Source: an uncultured Magnetococcales bacterium (GTDB lineage Bacteria; Pseudomonadota; Magnetococcia; Magnetococcales; Magnetaquicoccaceae). Taken from it: a stretch of DNA of 13,896 nucleotides. Positions 6,715-13,308 of this stretch are shown piece after piece. Made by a program: the position numbers and the translations under genes. Position 1 is the stretch's first letter, and every line of letters begins with the position of its first letter. The notes under the pieces were generated by a model, which had not been told where the DNA came from, ran no database searches, and saw nothing but the letters and a program-made list of their open reading frames with translations. Location of the stretch: NCBI GenBank assembly GCA_903913345.1, contig CAIWLA010000228.1, positions 1 through 13,896 of the forward strand, in the 5' to 3' direction.

Positions 6715-8034
6715 CTATTTGACGGCGATCTCCTCCAACGTCAACCGACCCACGACCAACAGCATCTGGAAACGGGCCAGTTCCAGGCTGTAACGGTTTT
6801 TCGCCCAATCCGTTTGACTGGAGAACAGCTCATGTTCGGAATCCAGCAGATCCAGTGCCGTGCGTGAACCCGCCTGAAATTCCCGCTCCACGCCATCCCG
6901 CGCCATCCTGGCCGCCGCCACAATGCGGCTGGAAGAGGTGGTCAGTGCCTGACTGCTTTGCAGGTCCAGATAGGCCTTTTCAATCTCGCGATGGGCTTGC
7001 CGATGCAGACGATCCAACTCTGCCCACTGGGCATCCCGTCTGGCCTGGGCCTCGGCGGTCTTGGAGAGGGTCATTCCCCCGGAAAAGAGAGGAAGTTCCA
7101 TCTTCATCCCCAGGGTATAGCTGTTCACCTCCTCTTCGGTCGTTGCGACGACCGGGGTGCCCCCCTTCTGCCAAATGTGGCTGGCACTGGAGGTCAGGGC
7201 CACCGTTGGCCAGTGGCCAGCCCTCTCCTGCTTGATGACTCCTTCGGCCACGACCAGCCGCTTGTTGGAGGCCCGCAGATCGGGTCGCTGTTCCCGTTGT
7301 GCCAGCCAACCCTCCAGAGAACCCTCTCCGGGTGTCTGTCGGAAGGTCGGCAGGGCTAGCCCCTCCGTTGCCGGTGCCCCGACCACCTCGAAAAATTGGG
7401 CCTGGGCAACGGCCACATCGTTGTCCGCGCGGATTTTATCCGCCTGGGCCGAAGCCAGACGGGCCTCGGCCTGGCTGACACTGGTTCGGGTCAACTCACC
7501 CACCTGATGACGGGATTGGGTGGAGAGCAGATGCTGCCGCATCACCTGTTGGTTGCTCTCGGCCAAACGCGCAATTTCCCTCGCCTGCAACAGATCCACG
7601 GTCCCCTTGGCCACTTTGAAAAAGAGCGTCTGCACCACACCATCCAATTCATCCGCAAACGCACCGATCCAGGGTGCTGTCTGCTCAAAGGCGATCCACG
7701 CAGACCGGTTGTACAAGATGTGTGACAGCGTCACCCCGACCACCAGGGATTGTTCCGAGACCGAACCGCCCTGCCAACCGCTGTGACTGCTGTTGGGGGT
7801 AATACCCAGAGCCACGTTGGGCAGGAGCACGGCCCGACTCTGTGGCAACCGTTCCTGGGCGGCCACCAGATTGGCCTCGGCCACTTTAACCTCTGGATTG
7901 TGGTCCATGGCCAGGGCCAGGGTCTGAACAAAGGGGTCCGTATCACCGGCCATGGCACCGATGGACAACAGACAGAGCAGACCTGCGGCAAAACGGCTCA
8001 AGACGATTAAAGTAAATGGTGATCGACCAACCAT
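6715..8034 (-). CDS. TolC-family outer-membrane efflux/secretion channel protein
   Basis: A 439-residue outer-membrane factor of the TolC/OEP family, the trimeric exit duct used by RND, MFS and type I secretion assemblies. It has a signal peptide (residues 1-29, cleavage expected after AMA, before GDTDPF). It then shows the family opening TLALAMDHNPEVKVAEANLVAAQERLPQ, long amphipathic helices rich in Ala, Gln and Glu, and two structural repeats. The second repeat ends with the characteristic DLLDSEHELFSSQTDW helix (about 395-410). The ATG at 8034 was chosen because it places the signal peptide at the N-terminus and has GGAG 8 nt upstream (8043-8046); the frame is open to 8190 but that part has no signal or family character. 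No periplasmic adaptor or inner-membrane pump gene is in the window, so its partner is unknown. Divergent from the HD-GYP gene, 192 nt apart. Confidence 0.88.
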   Translation of the reverse strand: MVGRSPFTLIVLSRFAAGLLCLLSIGAMAGDTDPFVQTLALAMDHNPEVKVAEANLVAAQERLPQSRAVLLPNVALGITPNSSHSGWQGGSVSEQSLVVGVTLSHILYNRSAWIAFEQTAPWIGAFADELDGVVQTLFFKVAKGTVDLLQAREIARLAESNQQVMRQHLLSTQSRHQVGELTRTSVSQAEARLASAQADKIRADNDVAVAQAQFFEVVGAPATEGLALPTFRQTPGEGSLEGWLAQREQRPDLRASNKRLVVAEGVIKQERAGHWPTVALTSSASHIWQKGGTPVVATTEEEVNSYTLGMKMELPLFSGGMTLSKTAEAQARRDAQWAELDRLHRQAHREIEKAYLDLQSSQALTTSSSRIVAAARMARDGVEREFQAGSRTALDLLDSEHELFSSQTDWAKNRYSLELARFQMLLVVGRLTLEEIAVK

Positions 8035-8226
8035 GCAACGCGCTCCAGATATGGACACATCCCCTTCGAGAAAAACGGGGAAAAGGGTTGAACAATGAGT
8101 AAAAACGGTGCATTCTGACGTACCAGAGAACAGTTGGCCTGTTTGAGTGATACCCCCTGCGGGGTCGGTCGTCGGTTTGAACCGCCACAAGGACAGAAGG
8201 ATACCCGTTTTTGGGAAAGAACACGA

Positions 8227-11019
8227 ATGATAATATCACTTAAACGCAGTATGGTCGGTTTGTTGCTGGTGGTGATCTCTGCCTGTGGGGGCCTGCTGGC
8301 GGATCGGATGGCGGTCGGTGAGTCCGAGCGTCATCAACTTGCCTCGATGCGCCACAAGGTATCGGATGACGCCAGAGAGATGAGCGTGCAGATCGTGGAT
8401 GGCCAGACCATGGGCATTGCGCTGCTGCTCGGCATCAACGAACCCCTCCTCAAGAGATCGGCCCTGGGCGAACTGCCACTGGACGCACCGGAGGTACTGA
8501 ACCGAATCAAAAGCGCGACACAACTGATAGAAACCGATGGCATCTACATCATAAACGGCAAAGGTCTGGTCGTTGCCCATGAGACCAAACGGATCTCCTT
8601 CACCGGCCAGAATCTGGCCTTTCGCCCCTACTGGCAACAGGCCATGGCGGGTCGTCGCAGCGTGTACGCGGCCGTTGGCACCACCAGTGACGAAAGGGGG
8701 CTGTATGTCGCCGCCCCCCTGCATACCACCGAGCAACAGAGCAGTGCCATCATTGGCGCAGTGGTCATCAAACTCCAGGCCGACTTTCTTGACCAAAAAC
8801 TGGCCACCATCGGCTCGCATGCCCTGTTGCTGTCACCACAAGCGGTTGTCTTTGCCTCATCCGACAATCAATGGCTGTACCATATGGGAGAGGAACCGAC
8901 ACCCGACAAGGTGGCGGCCATCGTTCAGCTCAGGCAGTTTGGCGAATTGTTCAAAAAATCGACCATCAACCGGTTGCCAATCCCTTTGGACCGGGATTTT
9001 TTTGCACTGAACGGTGTGCGTCATGCGATTGTTCAGGAGACGGTGGACTGGCATGACCCATCTGGACCGTGGAAGCTGGTTGTGCTCCAGGAGACCGGTT
9101 CCTGGTTGACCCGGTCCCAGCGTCTGGCGGTGGATCTGCTGGCCGGAATCGGCGTTTTTCTGTTCAGTGCCCTCGTTCTGCTGCACCAAAAGGGCCGACG
9201 CAACGAACAAAAAAATCGGGATGAATTGTTGGCTGTCCACAACACCCTGGAGGAACATGCCAGTCAGTTGGAGACCATTGTTCAGGAGAGGGCCAAGGAT
9301 CTGGTGGTCAGCCAGGGAAAACTGGAAAACCTGATCCAGACGGGTCTGGAACTGGGTCATGAACGCGACCGCATGGAACTGCTCCGCAAGATTTTGTTCG
9401 GTGGTCGCAACCTGTTGCACTGCGATGTCGGCACGTTGTACCTGGTCACGGAACAGAAAACCTTGAGCTTTGCCATGCGAACCAATGACACGGAGGCGTT
9501 GCCCTCGTTTGAAATTCCCCTTTACGACGAGACCGGTGCACCCATCGAGCGATTCATCTCCACCTGGTGCGCCCTGCACAACGCCCCGGTCATCATCGAC
9601 GATATCTACCAGGAGACCCATTTTGATGTCTCTGGAACCAGAAAATTTGATGCCGCCAGCGGCTATCGAACCGTTTCCATGCTTACTGTCCCCATCGCCC
9701 CACGGGAAGGAGAGGTCATCGGGGTATTGCAATTCCTCAATGCGCTAGACCCAGAAACCGGTCAAATTACTGTTTTCTCACCAGAATTGGTTCGCTTCGT
9801 CACCGCCATGGCGGCGCAGGCAGGGGTGGCCCTTGATAATCATCACCTGATCGAGTCCCAGAAGGCGTTGATGGATGCCTTGATCAAGCTGATTGCAGGT
9901 GCCATCGACACCAAGAGTCCCTATACCGGTGGCCACTGTGAGCGGGTTCCGGAACTGGGCATCATGCTGGCCGAGGAGGCCAGCAAGGCGACGGAGGGCG
10001 AACTCGCCGACTTTCGCTTTGAAACCAAGGAGGAGTGGCGCGAATTTCAGATCGGTGCCTGGTTGCACGACTGCGGAAAGGTCACCACCCCGGAGTATGT
10101 GGTGGACAAGGCCACCAAGCTGGAAACCCTCTACAACCGTATCCACGAAATTCGTGTGCGGTTTGAGGTTCTGTTGCGGGATGCCATGATTGACCGCCTG
10201 GAGTCCATCGCCAGTGGTGTCGATGCAGAGACGGCCACCGCCCGTTTTGAGGCCCGAAAGGGGCAACTCATCGACGACTTTGCCTTCATCGCCGAATGCA
10301 ACCTGGGCGATACCTTTCTGACGGCGGAACGACTCGAACGTCTGCAACGCATCGCCAGGGAGAGTTGGCTGCGACATTTCGACGATCGTATCGGGCTTTC
10401 CTATGCCGAGCTTGACCGCCACGAAAGCCATCTCCCATCGCTGCCGGTCACCGAACCGTTGTTGGCCGACCGACCGGAACACATTATCCCGCGGACGGAC
10501 TCCGCTGCCGATGACCCGAAACATGGCTTTCAGGTCAATATTCCAAAAAATCTTTACAACTATGGTGAGTTGTACAATTTGAGCACTGGCCGGGGCACCC
10601 TGACCGAGGAAGAACGGTTCAAGATTAACGAACATGTCATCCAGACCATCATGATGCTTGAGCAACTGCCGTTACCCAAAAACATGCAGCGGGTGCCTGA
10701 ATATGCCGGTGCCCACCATGAGACTCTGATCGGCACGGGATATCCGCGCAAACTCCGCAAGGAGAGGCTCTCCATTCCCTCGCGCATCATGGCGATTGCC
10801 GATATATTCGAGGCATTGACCGCCTCTGATCGACCGTACAAGTTGCCCAAAAAGCTCTCCGAGGCGGTTAAAATTTTGTTCTTTTTTAAAAAAGACGGCC
10901 ACATCGATCCAGACTTGTTCGACATGTTCCTCCGTTCGGGCGTCTATCAACGGTACGCCGATAAATATTTGCGCGCCGAGCAGATTGATGCAGTGGAGAT
11001 CCAGCCATACCTCTCCTGA
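8227..11019 (+). CDS. Membrane sensor protein: Cache-like sensor, GAF, HD-GYP-type phosphohydrolase
   Basis: This 930-residue protein is probably a c-di-GMP phosphodiesterase or related HD phosphohydrolase. In order: TM1 (about 10-27); a periplasmic double-Cache-like sensor (about 30-298, with FRPYWQQAMAGRRSVY near 132-147); TM2 (about 302-320); a coiled coil (324-389); a GAF domain (about 381-539); then the HD-GYP-like domain. Visible catalytic elements are GGHCERV (568-574), HDCGK (614-618), a downstream His (H803 in INEHV), HHE (830-832), GTGYP (836-840) and ADIFEALTASDRPYK (858-872). Between VVDKATKL and LSTGRGTLTEEERF there is an insertion of about 150 residues absent from ordinary HD-GYP domains, and the usual Asp before GxGYP is Ile. 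The ATG at 8227 places TM1 at the N-terminus, but its ribosome site (GGGA, 8213-8216) is weak. The end (SGVYQRYADKYLRAEQIDAVEI) looks like a natural C-terminus. Confidence 0.87.
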   Translation: MIISLKRSMVGLLLVVISACGGLLADRMAVGESERHQLASMRHKVSDDAREMSVQIVDGQTMGIALLLGINEPLLKRSALGELPLDAPEVLNRIKSATQLIETDGIYIINGKGLVVAHETKRISFTGQNLAFRPYWQQAMAGRRSVYAAVGTTSDERGLYVAAPLHTTEQQSSAIIGAVVIKLQADFLDQKLATIGSHALLLSPQAVVFASSDNQWLYHMGEEPTPDKVAAIVQLRQFGELFKKSTINRLPIPLDRDFFALNGVRHAIVQETVDWHDPSGPWKLVVLQETGSWLTRSQRLAVDLLAGIGVFLFSALVLLHQKGRRNEQKNRDELLAVHNTLEEHASQLETIVQERAKDLVVSQGKLENLIQTGLELGHERDRMELLRKILFGGRNLLHCDVGTLYLVTEQKTLSFAMRTNDTEALPSFEIPLYDETGAPIERFISTWCALHNAPVIIDDIYQETHFDVSGTRKFDAASGYRTVSMLTVPIAPREGEVIGVLQFLNALDPETGQITVFSPELVRFVTAMAAQAGVALDNHHLIESQKALMDALIKLIAGAIDTKSPYTGGHCERVPELGIMLAEEASKATEGELADFRFETKEEWREFQIGAWLHDCGKVTTPEYVVDKATKLETLYNRIHEIRVRFEVLLRDAMIDRLESIASGVDAETATARFEARKGQLIDDFAFIAECNLGDTFLTAERLERLQRIARESWLRHFDDRIGLSYAELDRHESHLPSLPVTEPLLADRPEHIIPRTDSAADDPKHGFQVNIPKNLYNYGELYNLSTGRGTLTEEERFKINEHVIQTIMMLEQLPLPKNMQRVPEYAGAHHETLIGTGYPRKLRKERLSIPSRIMAIADIFEALTASDRPYKLPKKLSEAVKILFFFKKDGHIDPDLFDMFLRSGVYQRYADKYLRAEQIDAVEIQPYLS

Positions 11020-11076
11020 AGATCCGAGCGGATCGCCCATGCCGAAGAGGAGTTTACCTGCCGGGTCACCCGCAAC

Positions 11077-11622
11077 GTGGAAAATCTGGAACGCATTCGG
11101 GCACTGGAAGAGGCCGCCATCCGTGATTTTCTGACGGGCCTGCATAATCGACGCTTTCTGCGGGAGGTGGGGGCACAGTTGTTCGCAGGTCTGGGGAATG
11201 GTCAACAAACCCTGTGTGCGGCCATGCTGGATGTGGATTTTTTTAAAAAGGTGAACGATACCTACGGCCACGAGGCCGGTGACGCCGTATTGCAAAAGAT
11301 CGGCGCACTCCTCAAAAAACAGTTCGTCCAACCCCACGTTGTGGCACGGATCGGAGGAGAGGAGTTTTGCATGTTACTGGTCAACATGTCGCAGTCGGCA
11401 TTGGAGGCACTTTTTGAAAAGGTGCGCCTCTCGATCCAGGAATCCCTCATCCTGCACAACAACTTCCCTGTTCCCATCACCGTCAGCATCGGGGTCTCGA
11501 CCCAGGTGACCAACACCCTGAATGAGCTGCTCAACCAGGCCGATGCGGCTTTGTATATCGCCAAACACACCGGTCGAAACCGGGTGGTGTTCCATCAACC
11601 GGTTGCCGATCCGTCCGCGTAG
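11077..11622 (+). CDS. GGDEF diguanylate cyclase domain, probably N-terminally truncated
   Basis: The full GGDEF domain is present: RDFLTGLHNRRF (16-27), metal-binding Asp in MLDVDFFKKVNDTYGHEAGD (50-69), the active-site GGEEF (93-97, codons 11353-11367) and the closing ALYIAKHTGRNRV. The catalytic residues look intact, so it could make c-di-GMP from GTP. There is no RxxD inhibitory site ahead of GGEEF (V84...H87). The frame is the same as the HD-GYP gene and stays open from its TGA at 11017-11019, reading RSERIAHAEEEFTCRVTRN before the first start, GTG at 11077. That GTG has no ribosome site at a proper distance. The AEEEFTCRVTRNVENLERI segment looks like the last helix of a response-regulator receiver domain, so the gene may be a remnant of a receiver-GGDEF regulator. 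Read-through from the HD gene is a less likely alternative. Confidence 0.6.
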   Translation: MENLERIRALEEAAIRDFLTGLHNRRFLREVGAQLFAGLGNGQQTLCAAMLDVDFFKKVNDTYGHEAGDAVLQKIGALLKKQFVQPHVVARIGGEEFCMLLVNMSQSALEALFEKVRLSIQESLILHNNFPVPITVSIGVSTQVTNTLNELLNQADAALYIAKHTGRNRVVFHQPVADPSA

Positions 11623-11633
11623 TCGGCCTCTCT

Positions 11634-11678
11634 GTTTGATCGACAAACCTTGGCACCTGTCGGGCTTGTCTGTAGAAT
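11634..11678 (+). promoter_or_regulatory. Sigma70-type promoter for the acyl carrier protein gene, with adjoining inverted repeat
   Basis: TTGGCA (11650-11655), a 17-nt spacer and TAGAAT (11673-11678) form a near-consensus housekeeping promoter, with a start near 11685 and a leader of about 35 nt. Immediately upstream is an inverted repeat, GTTTG-ATCGA-CAAAC (11634-11648), ending 1 nt before the -35 box. It could be a weak transcription end for the preceding GGDEF gene or a regulator site. Confidence 0.6.
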
Positions 11679-11719
11679 GACCGAGATCGTTACCCCATCG
11701 CCTGGAGAGACAAAACCCG

Positions 11720-11974
11720 ATGAATACCCACGCCAACCGAGAAAAGATTATCCGGTTTCTGAAAACCATCACCCGCCCGGATGCCCCCGTGGACCGCATC
11801 GATGACAGGGACGGATTGATCAAATCCGGTCTCATCGACTCGCTGGCCATGTTGGAAATTATCGGTTTTTTGGAATCCGAGTTCAGGATTGATTTTTCCG
11901 AGACCGGCGTCAATCCCACCGAAATGGAATCCATTCAGAAAATATTGGATTTAATCGAAAAACGCGCCCATTGA
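11720..11974 (+). CDS. Stand-alone acyl carrier protein
   Basis: An 84-residue acyl/peptidyl carrier protein. The attachment motif is GLIDSLAMLEII, where Ser41 in DSL is the expected site of the 4'-phosphopantetheine arm. The protein has the right size and the acidic helix 2/3 pattern (FLESEFRIDF) after the Ser. It is not the housekeeping fatty-acid AcpP, whose motif is nearly always GADSLD; it resembles the specialised carriers found with dedicated acyl- or aminoacyl-transfer genes (for example DltC-like or polyketide/lipid modification carriers). The ATG at 11720 has GGAG at 11704-11707, a rather long 12-nt spacing. No ligase, ketosynthase or phosphopantetheinyl transferase is adjacent, so its cargo is unknown. 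The truncated membrane protein at the right edge of the window could be a partner, but that is only a guess from proximity. Confidence 0.88.
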   Translation: MNTHANREKIIRFLKTITRPDAPVDRIDDRDGLIKSGLIDSLAMLEIIGFLESEFRIDFSETGVNPTEMESIQKILDLIEKRAH

Positions 11975-12094
11975 CGGCCAGATCCTCCTGGTCGCTCTCT
12001 CCTCTGATCGTGCCCTTTTCCCTGTGGACCCTTGAGTCACCGCCCTCCAAGAATACTTTTTAGGGTTAAAAAACAAACCGGAAACCGTTTGGTC

Positions 12095-12146
12095 TTGCCA
12101 AGAAGATTTGATATGGGTTATATTGAGACGACTTCAATCTCTTGAA
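12095..12146 (+). promoter_or_regulatory. Promoter and candidate autoregulatory operators of the XRE-S24 gene
   Basis: TTGCCA (12095-12100), 17 nt, TTATAT (12118-12123), or TATATT one base later with 18 nt, form a good sigma70-type promoter. Three half-sites with the core TTGA/TCAA cover the -10 and start region. They are ATTGA (12122-12126), TTCAAT (12133-12138) and TTGAA (12142-12146), making two overlapping inverted repeats: ATTGA-N7-TCAAT and TTCAA-TCTC-TTGAA. A further TTGG-N5-CCAA (12089-12101) overlaps the -35 box. The placement is what an autorepressor operator would show, but binding is inferred. Confidence 0.5.
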
Positions 12147-12161
12147 CAAGGATCCAACACC

Positions 12162-12836
12162 ATGACGCTCTCTGAACGCATTCACCTGGCCCGCAAACAG
12201 GCCAATCTGACCCAAAAAGAGTTGGCCAACCAGGTCGGTATCAGTCAAACGGCCATCCACAAACTGGAGGGCGGTTCCTCCAAATCCTCACGACGGACGG
12301 TCGCCATTGCCCTGGCCTGTGGTGTCGATCCCATTTGGTTGGATACCGGACGCGGGGAGGTCTCTCTCCACGGAGCGAGATCGGACACCGGCCAAACCGG
12401 ATTCATCCGACCCACCCAAGAGGGAGGAAATCCTTGGTCGCCCGTTCTTGCCCGACTTCCCCTCATCTCCTGGGAAGAGGCCAATCGGTCGTGCGATGAA
12501 CCGGCTGAATCGTTTCATCCCAAAACGGTGGAAGCCTGGATCCCGGTGGCCCCCCGGTCCAGTCACCGCACCTTCGCCCTGCATGTCCCGGATGACTCCA
12601 TGACGCCGGAGTTTTGCGAGGGAGAGATCCTCATCGTCGATCCAACGCTGCCGGGCACACACAATCAATTTGTCATTGCCCGCATGGAAGGCGATGCAGC
12701 GGCCACCTTCAAACAGTTGATCATGGTCGGCCAGCAGACCTATCTGAAACCATTGAACACCCGTTATCCCTTGATCCATGTCCAGGGTTCCCTGGCGATC
12801 TGCGGCGTTGTTGTTGGAAAATATAGAGAATATTAG
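12162..12836 (+). CDS. XRE-family HTH regulator with S24 (LexA/CI-like) C-terminal domain
   Basis: A 224-residue phage-repressor-like regulator. The N-terminal HTH covers about residues 4-60 (LTQKELANQVGISQTAIHKLEGG is the helix-turn-helix core, 16-38). The C-terminal S24 peptidase-fold domain has HVPDDSMTPEF with catalytic-type Ser146 and a Lys in ATFKQL (K184), both at the expected positions. In cleavable CI/LexA proteins an Ala-Gly bond follows a motif like PLISWVQAG; here the same place reads PLISWEEAN (100-108), so Ala-Gly is Ala-Asn and RecA-stimulated self-cleavage may be lost. The ATG at 12162 has AAGGA 9 nt upstream (12148-12152), and a candidate operator lies over its own promoter. 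There are no phage structural genes nearby, so this is either a domesticated repressor or a stress regulator of chromosomal genes. Confidence 0.88.
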   Translation: MTLSERIHLARKQANLTQKELANQVGISQTAIHKLEGGSSKSSRRTVAIALACGVDPIWLDTGRGEVSLHGARSDTGQTGFIRPTQEGGNPWSPVLARLPLISWEEANRSCDEPAESFHPKTVEAWIPVAPRSSHRTFALHVPDDSMTPEFCEGEILIVDPTLPGTHNQFVIARMEGDAAATFKQLIMVGQQTYLKPLNTRYPLIHVQGSLAICGVVVGKYREY

Positions 12837-13308
12837 CCAATCAGGTCAAACAAGACACTCCGCTCCACACCGTGCCGGATTCCAATGGCCACCCGTTTTC
12901 GGGCACCAGACCCGCCGGACCGTATGAACGACACCTTGACCGTCCGTCTCACTCCCTGCGAACGTTTTGTGGTTGCAGGAGGTGGAAGAGATGTGATATT
13001 CCTCCATCCAACCCACCTGGACCACGTGGGAGAGAGACGAACGGAAGATGCCTTTGATGGAAATCATTGATTTTCTGGAGTCACTGTTTCATATTGGCTC
13101 TTTTGAGACCTTGGGCTGGCCCCACTCATCCTGGATCGATTCGGAACAGACTTGAGTTGAATCAAAAAAGAGACCCAGTCACCGCAACCATTCCCGGTCT
13201 GTCCACGGGTTCAAGGGGCTTGGTGTGGGCATCTGTCGCACGACCCATTGCACAGTTTCCCTGTCTTCGGGCCTTAAGAAAAACGGGAGGAGGTTAGCCA
13301 CAACCACG
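12837..13308. other. Region of about 470 nt without a convincing gene
   Basis: No frame here combines a start, a ribosome binding site and protein-like composition. The best small candidate is a 35-residue frame at 13048-13155 (plus), beginning MPLMEIIDFLESLFHI; its amphipathic N-terminus is protein-like, but GGAAG directly abuts the ATG and leaves no spacing. It is in the same frame as the membrane protein at 13309, with its TGA at 13153-13155, so it could be a leader peptide or a decayed 5' part. A frame at 12885-13070 (plus) and one at 12846-13067 (minus) overlap each other and have no ribosome site. AGGAGG at 13287-13292 is the ribosome-site candidate for the next gene. Confidence 0.4.

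Noticed and set aside
8150..8165. ACCCC-CTGC-GGGGT hairpin between tolC and the HD-GYP gene as a riboswitch or terminator
   Set aside because: Five base pairs only, with no T-tract and no larger conserved fold, in particular nothing resembling a c-di-GMP riboswitch.
8857..10665. Two long minus-strand frames (291 and 295 codons) opposite the HD-GYP gene
   Set aside because: Both are complementary shadows of recognised GAF and HD-GYP coding sequence and lack ribosome sites or motifs.
11975..12000. Hairpin GGCCAG...CTGGTC after the acyl carrier gene as a terminator
   Set aside because: Only a six-pair stem with one G-U pair and no following T-tract; too weak to list.
12846..13067. 73-codon minus-strand frame after the XRE-S24 gene
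   Set aside because: No ribosome binding site, no recognisable domain, and it overlaps equally weak frames on the other strand.
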